DNA from: Clostridia bacterium
GTDB lineage: Bacteria > Bacillota > Clostridia > Christensenellales > Borkfalkiaceae
Assembly: GCA_900767195.1 (NCBI GenBank)
Contig: CAAFYG010000076.1
Span: forward strand, 1 to 15,515
Length of the DNA stretch: 15,515 bases
Direction: 5' to 3'
The notes under the pieces: model-generated
What the model was told of the DNA's origin: nothing
The model's input: the letters and a program-made list of their open reading frames with translations, nothing else
The model's database searches: none
Program-made: the position numbers and the translations under genes
Shown: piece after piece, positions 8,967 to 14,900 of the stretch
How positions within the stretch are numbered: the stretch's first letter is position 1
Layout of the letters: each line of letters starts with the position of its first letter

Positions 8967-9063
8967 TTTTTTTGCACCGAACGCATAAGGGTATTATTAT
9001 TCGTATTAAGCATGTGTTCTATATTTATAGGGATTATCAAGAAAAGCGTGTAAGTTTTTTGTT

Positions 9064-9305
9064 TCAGATTAAATTTTCATACTTTTGCATAAGCGTTTGG
9101 AATTTAGGATTGACCATAAACTGATTTCTGACATAGCCCGATTTTGCACGTGTGAGCCGTTCCATTTTGCGTACAATTCGGCAATTCTCAAATAGAGTAT
9201 TAAGCAAGGCGTTTTCATGGGGAAGACGCCTTGTTTCGTTACTTTACGCAAACTCGGATGTACGCTTTCTACTGCATTTGCATCCATACGTTTTTACTTT
9301 TCGTT
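9064..9305 (-). pseudogene. Remnant of an IS256-family (Mutator-type) transposase, C-terminal end only
   Basis: Read on the minus strand, this stretch encodes a recognisable C-terminus of an IS256-type DDE transposase, broken across frames. The best block is DANAVESVHPSLRKVTKQG, matching the family's TNAVES...RKVTKKG segment. It continues as LYLRIAELYAKWNG and VQNRAM, and ends in another frame as NPKFQTLMQKYENLI followed by a TGA (9064-9066). I see a likely frameshift just before the DANAVES block (about 9286), two compensating indels around 9206-9219 (the family's FPNENALL segment is readable only in the shifted frame), and a one-base deletion near 9131-9134. In-frame stops occur further upstream. 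The catalytic Asp residues and the whole N-terminal two-thirds are missing, so it cannot encode a working transposase. The family match is from memory of the conserved C-terminus. Confidence 0.75.
9202..9236 (+). terminator. Strong hairpin inside the transposase remnant, possible terminator
   Basis: CAAGGCGTTTTC (9205-9216) pairs with GAAGACGCCTTG (9222-9233) around a 5-nt loop. The pairing extends three more base pairs to AAG/TTT, making a 15-bp stem with two G-T wobbles. It lies between the DUF4838 gene and the hexuronate promoter, where a terminator would be expected. The T-run after it is short and partly used by the stem. The two arms coincide with codons of the decayed transposase, so the hairpin may be accidental. 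Confidence 0.35.
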
Positions 9306-9544
9306 TCATTCAGTCAAAGCTCAAAAATACTCTTTATTCCTTGTAAATCATGCCCTAAATTGTGTAAACAGCCGTTTCTTTTACGTCATAATCGCGTTTT
9401 ATGACAGGTGCAGGCGTCATAGCGAAAGCAGAATGTGAACGTACCAAGGAAACTATGAAAAGCAGAGAAATTATATTTGATTTTGTTGAGAAGAATTTTA
9501 GTTGTAAAAAGAGTTTTGTTAATATAAAATGCTATTTTCGGCTA

Positions 9545-9573
9545 TTGACTTTAATAAAAACATATAGTATAAT
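9545..9573 (+). promoter_or_regulatory. Sigma-A type promoter of the uxuA-uxuB-uxaC operon
   Basis: TTGACT (9545-9550) and TATAAT (9568-9573) are separated by exactly 17 nt, one base away from the housekeeping consensus. The -10 box lies 36 nt before the uxuA start codon. Three copies of GCTATT lie around it at 9531, 9541 and 9580; the first two are exactly 10 nt apart. These could form an operator for a uronate-responsive regulator, but no regulator gene is in the window. Confidence 0.8.
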
Positions 9574-9609
9574 AATTCTGCTATTCAAAATTTTTTATGA
9601 GGTTTGATC

Positions 9610-10647
9610 ATGAAACTAACGTTCAGATGGTACGGGGAAAAAGATTGTATTCCCCTTGAATATATCAAACAGATACAGGGCATGACGGGCGTGGTAACGG
9701 CGGTGTACGACGTACCCGTGGGCGAAGTGTGGAGTGTTTCCGCATTGCAACGCTTAAAAACGCTGGCAAACGGCGCGGGGCTTGAAATGGAAGTGAGCGA
9801 GAGTATTCCCGTACACGAAGACATCAAGTTCGGCAAGCCCACGCGGGATAAGCTCATCGCAAACTACGCGCAAAATATTATCAATTGCGGCAAAGTCGGC
9901 GTGAAATGCGTATGCTACAACTTTATGCCCGTGTTCGACTGGTTCCGCACGAATCTGTACTATAAGCACTCGGACGGCAGCACTTCTCTTTCGTACAGCG
10001 AAGAAGATTTCAAAAAGTTGGATAAGCACAATCTGCGGCTTCCTGGGTGGGACGAGAGCTACACATCCGAGCAGCTTAACGGCTTATTGAAAGAGTACGA
10101 AGGGATAACGCACGAAAAGTTGTTCGAAAATCTCGTGTATTTCTTAAAAGGCATCATGCCCGCGTGCAACGAGTCGGGCGTAAATATGGCGATCCACCCG
10201 GACGATCCGCCTTGGGATATATTCGGGTTGCCGCGCATTGTAGGCAAGGGATCGGACTACGACAGATTGTTTGCCGCCGTACCCGATATGCACAACGGAA
10301 TGACGTTCTGCACGGGCAGTCTCGGGGCGGGGCGGTTTAACGATTTGCCGAAGATGGCGGCGAAGTACGCGAAGCGGATTTATTTCGCGCATTTGCGGCA
10401 GTTGAAGTTCGTAAACGAAACGGATTTTTACGAAAACGGGCATCAGACGGCGGAAGGGAACGTAGATATATACGCCATAGTGAAAGCGCTCGTAGAAAAC
10501 GGGTTCGACGGCTATCTTCGCCCCGACCACGGCAGAAACATCTGGGGGGAGGACGCGAAACCGGGGTACGGCTTGTACGATCGGGCGCTGGGCGCGGCGT
10601 ACTTACAGGGTGTATTCGAAGCAATAACAAAAGATTTGCAGAAGTAA
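9610..10647 (+). CDS. uxuA: Mannonate dehydratase
   Basis: This enzyme dehydrates D-mannonate to 2-keto-3-deoxy-D-gluconate (EC 4.2.1.8), the last step of hexuronate conversion before KDG kinase. The 345-residue protein matches the short Gram-positive form from its first residues, FRWYGEKDCIPLEYIKQI. Family landmarks in order are NFMPVFDWFRT, MAIHPDDPPWDIFGLPRIV, MTFCTGSLGAG, YFAHLRQLK and RPDHGRNIWGE. The metal ligands expected for this family are all present: His196, Cys234, His261 and Asp306. An in-frame TTG at 9604 precedes the ATG, but ATG 9610 has GAGG at 9599-9602 with 7-nt spacing. It is the first gene of its operon, directly behind a strong promoter, and the SDR gene follows after 16 nt. 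I see no missing residues, so it should be active. Confidence 0.96.
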   Translation: MKLTFRWYGEKDCIPLEYIKQIQGMTGVVTAVYDVPVGEVWSVSALQRLKTLANGAGLEMEVSESIPVHEDIKFGKPTRDKLIANYAQNIINCGKVGVKCVCYNFMPVFDWFRTNLYYKHSDGSTSLSYSEEDFKKLDKHNLRLPGWDESYTSEQLNGLLKEYEGITHEKLFENLVYFLKGIMPACNESGVNMAIHPDDPPWDIFGLPRIVGKGSDYDRLFAAVPDMHNGMTFCTGSLGAGRFNDLPKMAAKYAKRIYFAHLRQLKFVNETDFYENGHQTAEGNVDIYAIVKALVENGFDGYLRPDHGRNIWGEDAKPGYGLYDRALGAAYLQGVFEAITKDLQK

Positions 10648-10663
10648 GGAGAACGAAACAACA

Positions 10664-11497
10664 ATGTACAAAGTACCGTTTAAAGTAGATTTAAGCAAAA
10701 AAGTGATAGCCATTACGGGCGCGGGCGGAATCATCTGCGGCGAATTTGCGCGGGCGTTGTCGGCGTGCGGAGCGAAAGTCGCGCTGCTCGATATTAATTA
10801 CGAGGCGGCGAAAAAGGTAGCGGACGAAATCGGCGAAAACGCGTTCGCGGTGAAATGCAACTGTCTGGATAAAGAGGATATCAAAGCGGCGAAAGCGGCG
10901 GTAAACGAAAAATTAGGTGCTGTGAATTATCTCATCAACGGCGCGGGCGGGAACAATCCGAAGGCCACGTGCGATAACGAGTATATGTTTCCCGAAACGA
11001 CGGGAATCAAAGACTTTTTCGCGCTTGACGAAAGCGGCTTGAAATTCGTGTTCGATTTGAATATCACAAGCGCGTTTTTGGTAACGCAGGTATTCGCGGC
11101 GGATATGGTGAAAACGGGCGGGAATATCGTTAATATATCGAGCATGAACGCATACAGACCGCTGACGAAGATCCCTGCGTACTCGGCGGCGAAGGCGGGG
11201 GTGAGCAACTTTACAGAGTGGCTTGCGGTGCATTTCGCGCCGTGTGGTATCCGTTGCAACGCGATCGCCCCGGGGTTTTTCGTAACGAATCAGAATCGCG
11301 GGCTGTTATATAACGAAGACGGCACGCCTACGGCGCGGACGGGCAAGATATTAGCGGCAACGCCGATGAAGAAATTCGGCGAAATTTCCGATTTAATCGG
11401 GTGCTTGTTATGGCTTTCTGACGAATCGGCAAGCGGGTTTGTAACGGGAACGGTGATCCCGGTAGACGGCGGCTTTTCGGCGTACAGCGGAGTGTAA
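10664..11497 (+). CDS. uxuB: SDR-family D-mannonate oxidoreductase (fructuronate reductase)
   Basis: A short-chain dehydrogenase of 277 residues, the size of the Bacillus YjmF/UxuB type and unrelated in fold to E. coli UxuB. It probably reduces D-fructuronate to D-mannonate with NAD(P)H. The cofactor motif is TGAGGIICG at residues 18-26; the usual TGxxxGxG has Cys where the last spacing Gly often sits, as I recall for the YjmF subgroup. NGAGG lies near residue 90. The catalytic Ser is in NISSMNAYRP (Ser159/160), with Tyr173 and Lys177 in YSAAK. The C-terminus, VTGTVIPVDGGFSAYSGV, is typical of SDRs. An AAGGAG at 10646-10651 precedes the start with slightly long spacing. Its place between mannonate dehydratase and uronate isomerase fixes the role better than the fold alone. 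A gluconate-type SDR is the main alternative. Confidence 0.9.
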   Translation: MYKVPFKVDLSKKVIAITGAGGIICGEFARALSACGAKVALLDINYEAAKKVADEIGENAFAVKCNCLDKEDIKAAKAAVNEKLGAVNYLINGAGGNNPKATCDNEYMFPETTGIKDFFALDESGLKFVFDLNITSAFLVTQVFAADMVKTGGNIVNISSMNAYRPLTKIPAYSAAKAGVSNFTEWLAVHFAPCGIRCNAIAPGFFVTNQNRGLLYNEDGTPTARTGKILAATPMKKFGEISDLIGCLLWLSDESASGFVTGTVIPVDGGFSAYSGV

Positions 11498-11500
11498 ACG

Positions 11501-12697
11501 ATGAAAGCGTATTACGGCGAAGAATTGTTGCTTGAAAACGAAGCGGCGAAGAAAATATACGAAGAAATCAAGAATTTGCCGATTATCGATTATCATTGTC
11601 ATTTAGATGAAAAGGCGATAAAAGAAGATAAGAAATTCGAGAATATCGGCGAGCTGTGGCTTTCGGGCGACCATTATAAATGGCGCGCGATGCGGCTTTG
11701 CGGCGTGGAAGAAAAGTATATCACGGGCGAAGCGGACTATAAAGAAAAATTTTTGAAATTTGCGGAAATCATGCCGTTATTGTGCGGCAATCCCGTGTAT
11801 ATGTGGAGCCAGATGGAATTGAGCCGCATATTCGGGATAAACAAGCCGCTGAATAAAGACACGGCGGAAGAGATCTGGGAAGAAGCGAACGAAACCTTAA
11901 AAACGCTTTCGGTGCAAGGGCTTTTGAAGAAGTTTAAGGTAGAATATATCGCCACCACGGACGATCCGTATTCGCCGCTTGAAAATCACGGAGATATCGG
12001 CGGGGTAAAAGTACGACCGACGTTCCGCGCGGACGCTCGGTTTAAAGAGAACGCGGCGAAAAGCGAGCTTGAAAAACGGCTGGATTATTTTGTGGAAAAG
12101 GGTTGTAAAATCGCGGACTACGGCTTTGATTTCGTAAGCGAAAACGACGAAAATTTAATTTGGCTGATAGAAAACTGCTATAAGTGGAAAATGCTTTTGC
12201 AACTGCATTTCGGCACGTTCCGCAACGTGAACGCGAGAATGTACGAAGAGTGCGGGAAGGACAGCGGGTTTGATATTATGCGCGGCGCGATCGATACGGA
12301 TAAGCTTGCGAAAATTCTGGACAGAGAGAACGCGCGGCTCGGCGGGCTGCCGAAAATCGTTGTCTACCCCTTGAACGATTACGATTTACGCGCTTTGGGT
12401 GCGCTTACGGGCGCGTTTCCGCAAGTGAAGCTCGGCGCGGCGTGGTGGTTCAACGATACGGTGAACGGAATAAAGCGGCAACTGGAAACGGTGGCGGAAT
12501 ATTCCGCGCTCGGCACGCAGTACGGCATGCTTACGGACAGTCGCTCGTTTTCATCGTATGTGCGGTTTGATTTTTACAGAAGAATCCTTTCTACGTTTAT
12601 CGGCGAGCGGGTGGAAAACGGCGAATACGACGAATCCGCGGCAATCGCGCTCGCAAAAAAACTCGCCTATGAGAATATCAAAGCGGCTTTGTTGTAA
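11501..12697 (+). CDS. uxaC: Uronate isomerase, compact form
   Basis: This enzyme isomerises D-glucuronate to D-fructuronate (and often D-galacturonate to D-tagaturonate), the first step of the pathway (EC 5.3.1.12). It belongs to the amidohydrolase-like UxaC family. Conserved pieces are clear: PIIDYHCHLD with metal-binding His32 and His34, SGDHYKWRAM (residues 55-64), TTDDPYSPLE, RPTFRAD, LQLHFGTFRN (His236), WWFNDTVNG, and TDSRSFSSYVRFDFYRRIL (Asp346, Arg348). At 398 residues it is about 70 shorter than the usual 465-470. The missing parts fall after RPTFRAD and between DYGFDF and the LQLHFG strand, while the active-site segments remain. The start is 3 nt after the SDR stop, with GGAG at 11489-11492. 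Function is well supported, but substrate preference between glucuronate and galacturonate is open; the UxuA/UxuB neighbours favour glucuronate. Confidence 0.94.
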   Translation: MKAYYGEELLLENEAAKKIYEEIKNLPIIDYHCHLDEKAIKEDKKFENIGELWLSGDHYKWRAMRLCGVEEKYITGEADYKEKFLKFAEIMPLLCGNPVYMWSQMELSRIFGINKPLNKDTAEEIWEEANETLKTLSVQGLLKKFKVEYIATTDDPYSPLENHGDIGGVKVRPTFRADARFKENAAKSELEKRLDYFVEKGCKIADYGFDFVSENDENLIWLIENCYKWKMLLQLHFGTFRNVNARMYEECGKDSGFDIMRGAIDTDKLAKILDRENARLGGLPKIVVYPLNDYDLRALGALTGAFPQVKLGAAWWFNDTVNGIKRQLETVAEYSALGTQYGMLTDSRSFSSYVRFDFYRRILSTFIGERVENGEYDESAAIALAKKLAYENIKAALL

Positions 12698-12714
12698 AAC
12701 AAAATTAAAAGTGA

Positions 12715-12822
12715 GACAGAAATGCTGATTACGAGCGAGCGAAAACCGCGTTTGCGGTAATCGCCACGGGCGAAGAAGCGGTGTATGCAAATATCATTCT
12801 GAAAAAAGGCGTAATCAAATAA
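12715..12822 (+). pseudogene. fucU: C-terminal remnant of L-fucose mutarotase (FucU/RbsD family)
   Basis: Just after uxaC, a frame opening behind a stop at 12712-12714 encodes about 35 residues ending at TAA 12820-12822. It reads ADYERAKTAFAVIATGEE and then YANIILKKGVI. This closely follows the C-terminal end of FucU as I recall it from E. coli (FYERAQKAFAIVITGE ... YGNILLKKGV). A full FucU is about 140 residues, so roughly the first three quarters are gone, and there is no start codon or ribosome site for the fragment. FucU interconverts the anomers of L-fucose and usually accompanies FucI, which is present here some 2 kb downstream. The remnant therefore looks like what is left of a fucU gene beside fucI after a deletion or insertion. 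Whether an intact fucU exists elsewhere cannot be seen. Confidence 0.75.
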
Positions 12823-12881
12823 ACACTTGGAAATCGTTCGCTATGATGTTTTAACAGCTGAACACTTTGTAGATTAAGATC

Positions 12882-14162
12882 ATGAAATTTGAAAAATTTT
12901 CTAATGTCAAGAAAAGAAAACAAATAAAAATGAGTCGATCGGCAGTCGCATTATTATTTTTGTGTTGGCTGGTGTATACTTGTTCTTATATCGGAAAATT
13001 AGGGTATAGCGCGAATATCGTAAGTATTGAAAGCGATTTTGAAGTGACGCATGCAGCGGCTGGGATGGCAAGTACGTTTTTCTTTTTTTCATATGGTACC
13101 GGACAGATTGTTAACGGAATTTTCTGCAACAGGTATCGATTAAAGCCACTTATTTTTTGTATATTGCTAATCTCTGCAATGTGTAATCTTGTCGTGGGAA
13201 CAATAAATAATTTTGCTGTTGTAAAATATTTGTGGTTGATAAACGGAGCAGTTCTGTCGGTGTTGTGGCCGTCGTTGATTCGTTTGCTTTCAGAAACGTT
13301 GAAAAGCGAATATTTCCCGAAAACAGTTGTGGTAATGGGTACTACCGTTGCTATTGGTACCTTTGCGGTATATGGCTTGTCTGCATTGTTTGTGTCGATA
13401 GGTAATTACAGAGTAATTTTTTATGTTGCTTCGGTTCTTCTTCCTACGATTGCGTTGGCATGGATTTTCCTTTACGATAAGTTGACAAATAATTGTTTAG
13501 GGGAAAAAGAGAAAGAAACACAGAGTGCCGAAAGATTGCTTGAAAACCGAGGGCAAAATAATAAAAGAAAAACCGGAAAAACGCTGCTGTTTTCAATTAT
13601 TTCACTCGGTTTTTTTGCGATTATTACAAATCTTGTGAAAGACGGTCTCACTTCTTGGGTGCCGGTGATTTTGAAAGAACAATACGGCGTATCCGATTCA
13701 ATTGGAATTATTTTAACATTAGTTATGCCTGTGTTGGCATTGTTCGGTACGTCCGTAGCGGTACTTTGCAACAAAAAAGTCCACGATTTTGTAGATCTTT
13801 GCGGTATCGCTTTTTTTCTGCTAACTATACTTACGTTTTGTTTGCGGATTGCCGGAGAAAAAAATAGAGGAATGGTCATTACTCTCTGCTGTCTTGCCGG
13901 GGTGTCGCTTTTGACGTCGGCTATTAACAATGTGATTACAAGTATGGCACCGATGTATTTAAAAGAACAATTCAATTCCGGTATGCTTGCCGGAGTGATG
14001 AACGGACTTTGCTATGTAGGAAGTACTTTAAGCGCATATGGACTTGGTGCATTTGCGGACTCTCGTGGTTGGAATGATGTGTTTTTGTTTCTTGCTTCAT
14101 TGAGTGCCGTGTGTGTAGCGGTATCGTTAACTTATTTTATTGTCAACAAAAAAAGACAATAA
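12882..14162 (+). CDS. MFS transporter, organophosphate:phosphate antiporter (OPA/GlpT-UhpT-like) family
   Basis: A 426-residue membrane protein with about twelve hydrophobic segments and a hydrophilic central loop (about residues 205-230, rich in Lys/Glu/Asn) between the two six-helix halves. The family is suggested by YIGKLGYSANIVSIESDF in the first helix and loop, FFFFSYGTGQIVNGIFCNRY, and KDGLTSWVPVILKEQYGVSD at the start of the second half, which resembles the 'K.g...W.P.yL.e..g.s' segment of GlpT/UhpT-like proteins. Substrates in this family are sugar phosphates, glycerol phosphate or sometimes hexuronates; the one here is unknown. The ATG at 12882 lacks a good ribosome site; the in-frame ATG at 12930 is a possible alternative. 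The DNA is clearly AT-richer than the uxu genes and fucI (sampled lines 33-43% GC against 55-63%), suggesting horizontal acquisition together with the next gene. Confidence 0.87.
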   Translation: MKFEKFSNVKKRKQIKMSRSAVALLFLCWLVYTCSYIGKLGYSANIVSIESDFEVTHAAAGMASTFFFFSYGTGQIVNGIFCNRYRLKPLIFCILLISAMCNLVVGTINNFAVVKYLWLINGAVLSVLWPSLIRLLSETLKSEYFPKTVVVMGTTVAIGTFAVYGLSALFVSIGNYRVIFYVASVLLPTIALAWIFLYDKLTNNCLGEKEKETQSAERLLENRGQNNKRKTGKTLLFSIISLGFFAIITNLVKDGLTSWVPVILKEQYGVSDSIGIILTLVMPVLALFGTSVAVLCNKKVHDFVDLCGIAFFLLTILTFCLRIAGEKNRGMVITLCCLAGVSLLTSAINNVITSMAPMYLKEQFNSGMLAGVMNGLCYVGSTLSAYGLGAFADSRGWNDVFLFLASLSAVCVAVSLTYFIVNKKRQ

Positions 14163-14182
14163 TCATCGGGCTTAATAAAAGC

Positions 14183-14887
14183 GTGAATTTCGTGGATTTT
14201 GTGGCATTGAGAAAAGAAGAATTTAAGTATAACGGATATAAAGCGATGGTGCTTTTTCCTGACAATTTCAATGGGAAATGGGTGTGGAAAACGGAATTTT
14301 TCTATGCATTCGATCAGGCGGAACAGCAGTTGTTTTCTATGGGATATGCGCGAGTATATTACGAAATCAGTGATATGTACGGAAGTAATCGTGCAATCAG
14401 ATTGATGCACTTATTCCATTTGTATCTGATAGAAAAATATGGTTTTAAAAACAGACCGTATTTGTTTGGATTTTCTCGCGGCGGACTGTACGCTTTTAAT
14501 TATGCGTTGTATTATCCCGAGTATGTGGAAAAAATATATCTTGACGCGCCGGTTTTGAATTTGAAATCGTGGCCACCGCGTAATTCGCAAGAACACTCCG
14601 AACTTTTGAAAGAATACCTGTTAAACGAAGAAACTTTTGAAAAATATTCGTTCAGTCCGATTGATTATCTGGAAGAATTTTCAAAAAATCGCATCCCCGT
14701 ACTGATTGTGGCAGGCGACACTGACGAAACCGTGCCTTATGATGAAAATTGCGGGATTATGGTGAACTATTACCGAGAGCAAGGGGTAGAGATTGAATAT
14801 ATTTTAAAGCCGGGTTGCGGACATCACCCACATTCGTTGGAAAATACGATACCGATTATTCGGTTTATCGAAAATAAAAATATATAA
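14183..14887 (+). CDS. Alpha/beta-hydrolase fold protein, unknown substrate
   Basis: A probable serine hydrolase or esterase of about 234 residues. The nucleophile elbow is GFSRGG (Ser98), the acid is in GDTDETVP (Asp181), and the catalytic His is in GCGHHPHSL (His214 most likely). Upstream, WVWKTEFFYAFDQAE and YYEISDMYGS match a subgroup of alpha/beta hydrolases found with sugar genes in gut and environmental bacteria, and DAPVLNLKSWPP after the nucleophile also fits. No signal peptide is visible, so it is probably cytoplasmic. The start is uncertain: the frame is open back to a GTG at 14111 inside the transporter gene, and GTG codons at 14183, 14192 and 14201 are possible, none with a clear ribosome site. 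I chose 14183 because the conserved domain begins just after it. It shares the low GC of the transporter gene. Removal of an ester group from an imported sugar is a guess. Confidence 0.78.
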   Translation: MNFVDFVALRKEEFKYNGYKAMVLFPDNFNGKWVWKTEFFYAFDQAEQQLFSMGYARVYYEISDMYGSNRAIRLMHLFHLYLIEKYGFKNRPYLFGFSRGGLYAFNYALYYPEYVEKIYLDAPVLNLKSWPPRNSQEHSELLKEYLLNEETFEKYSFSPIDYLEEFSKNRIPVLIVAGDTDETVPYDENCGIMVNYYREQGVEIEYILKPGCGHHPHSLENTIPIIRFIENKNI

Positions 14888-14900
14888 GGAGCAAACAACA

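Larger units (their letters stand above)
8967..9609. other. AT-rich intergenic region with transposase remnant and operon promoter
   Basis: This 643-nt gap separates the DUF4838 genes from the hexuronate operon. Its left part (8967-9063) shows no gene and no clear terminator; the T-run right after the stop has no stem before it. The middle holds a decayed IS256-family transposase end on the minus strand. The right part (about 9300-9540) is AT-rich with no gene I can support. A near-consensus promoter for the next operon lies at 9545-9573. Confidence 0.7.

Noticed and set aside
8978..9020. A weak inverted repeat (AACGCAT with ATGTGTT) as a terminator of the DUF4838 operon
   Set aside because: Seven pairs with a wobble around a loop of about 25 nt and no T-run give no convincing terminator.
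9455..9607. A possible 50-residue small protein starting MKSREIIFDFVEKNF
   Set aside because: It has an AAGGA upstream, but its second half runs through the promoter of uxuA and its translation becomes low-complexity hydrophobic. It is not supported as a gene.
8967..9609. A CRISPR array, tRNA or riboswitch in the large intergenic gap
   Set aside because: No regularly spaced repeats, tRNA arms or recognisable aptamer core were seen on either strand.
12743..12758. Small hairpin ACCGC-GTTT-GCGGT as a terminator after uxaC
   Set aside because: The stem has only 5 bp, no T-run follows, and it lies in the readable fucU remnant.
13472..13975. A 167-codon open frame on the minus strand
   Set aside because: It is antisense to the MFS transporter, which has clear membrane topology and family motifs; the reverse reading has none.
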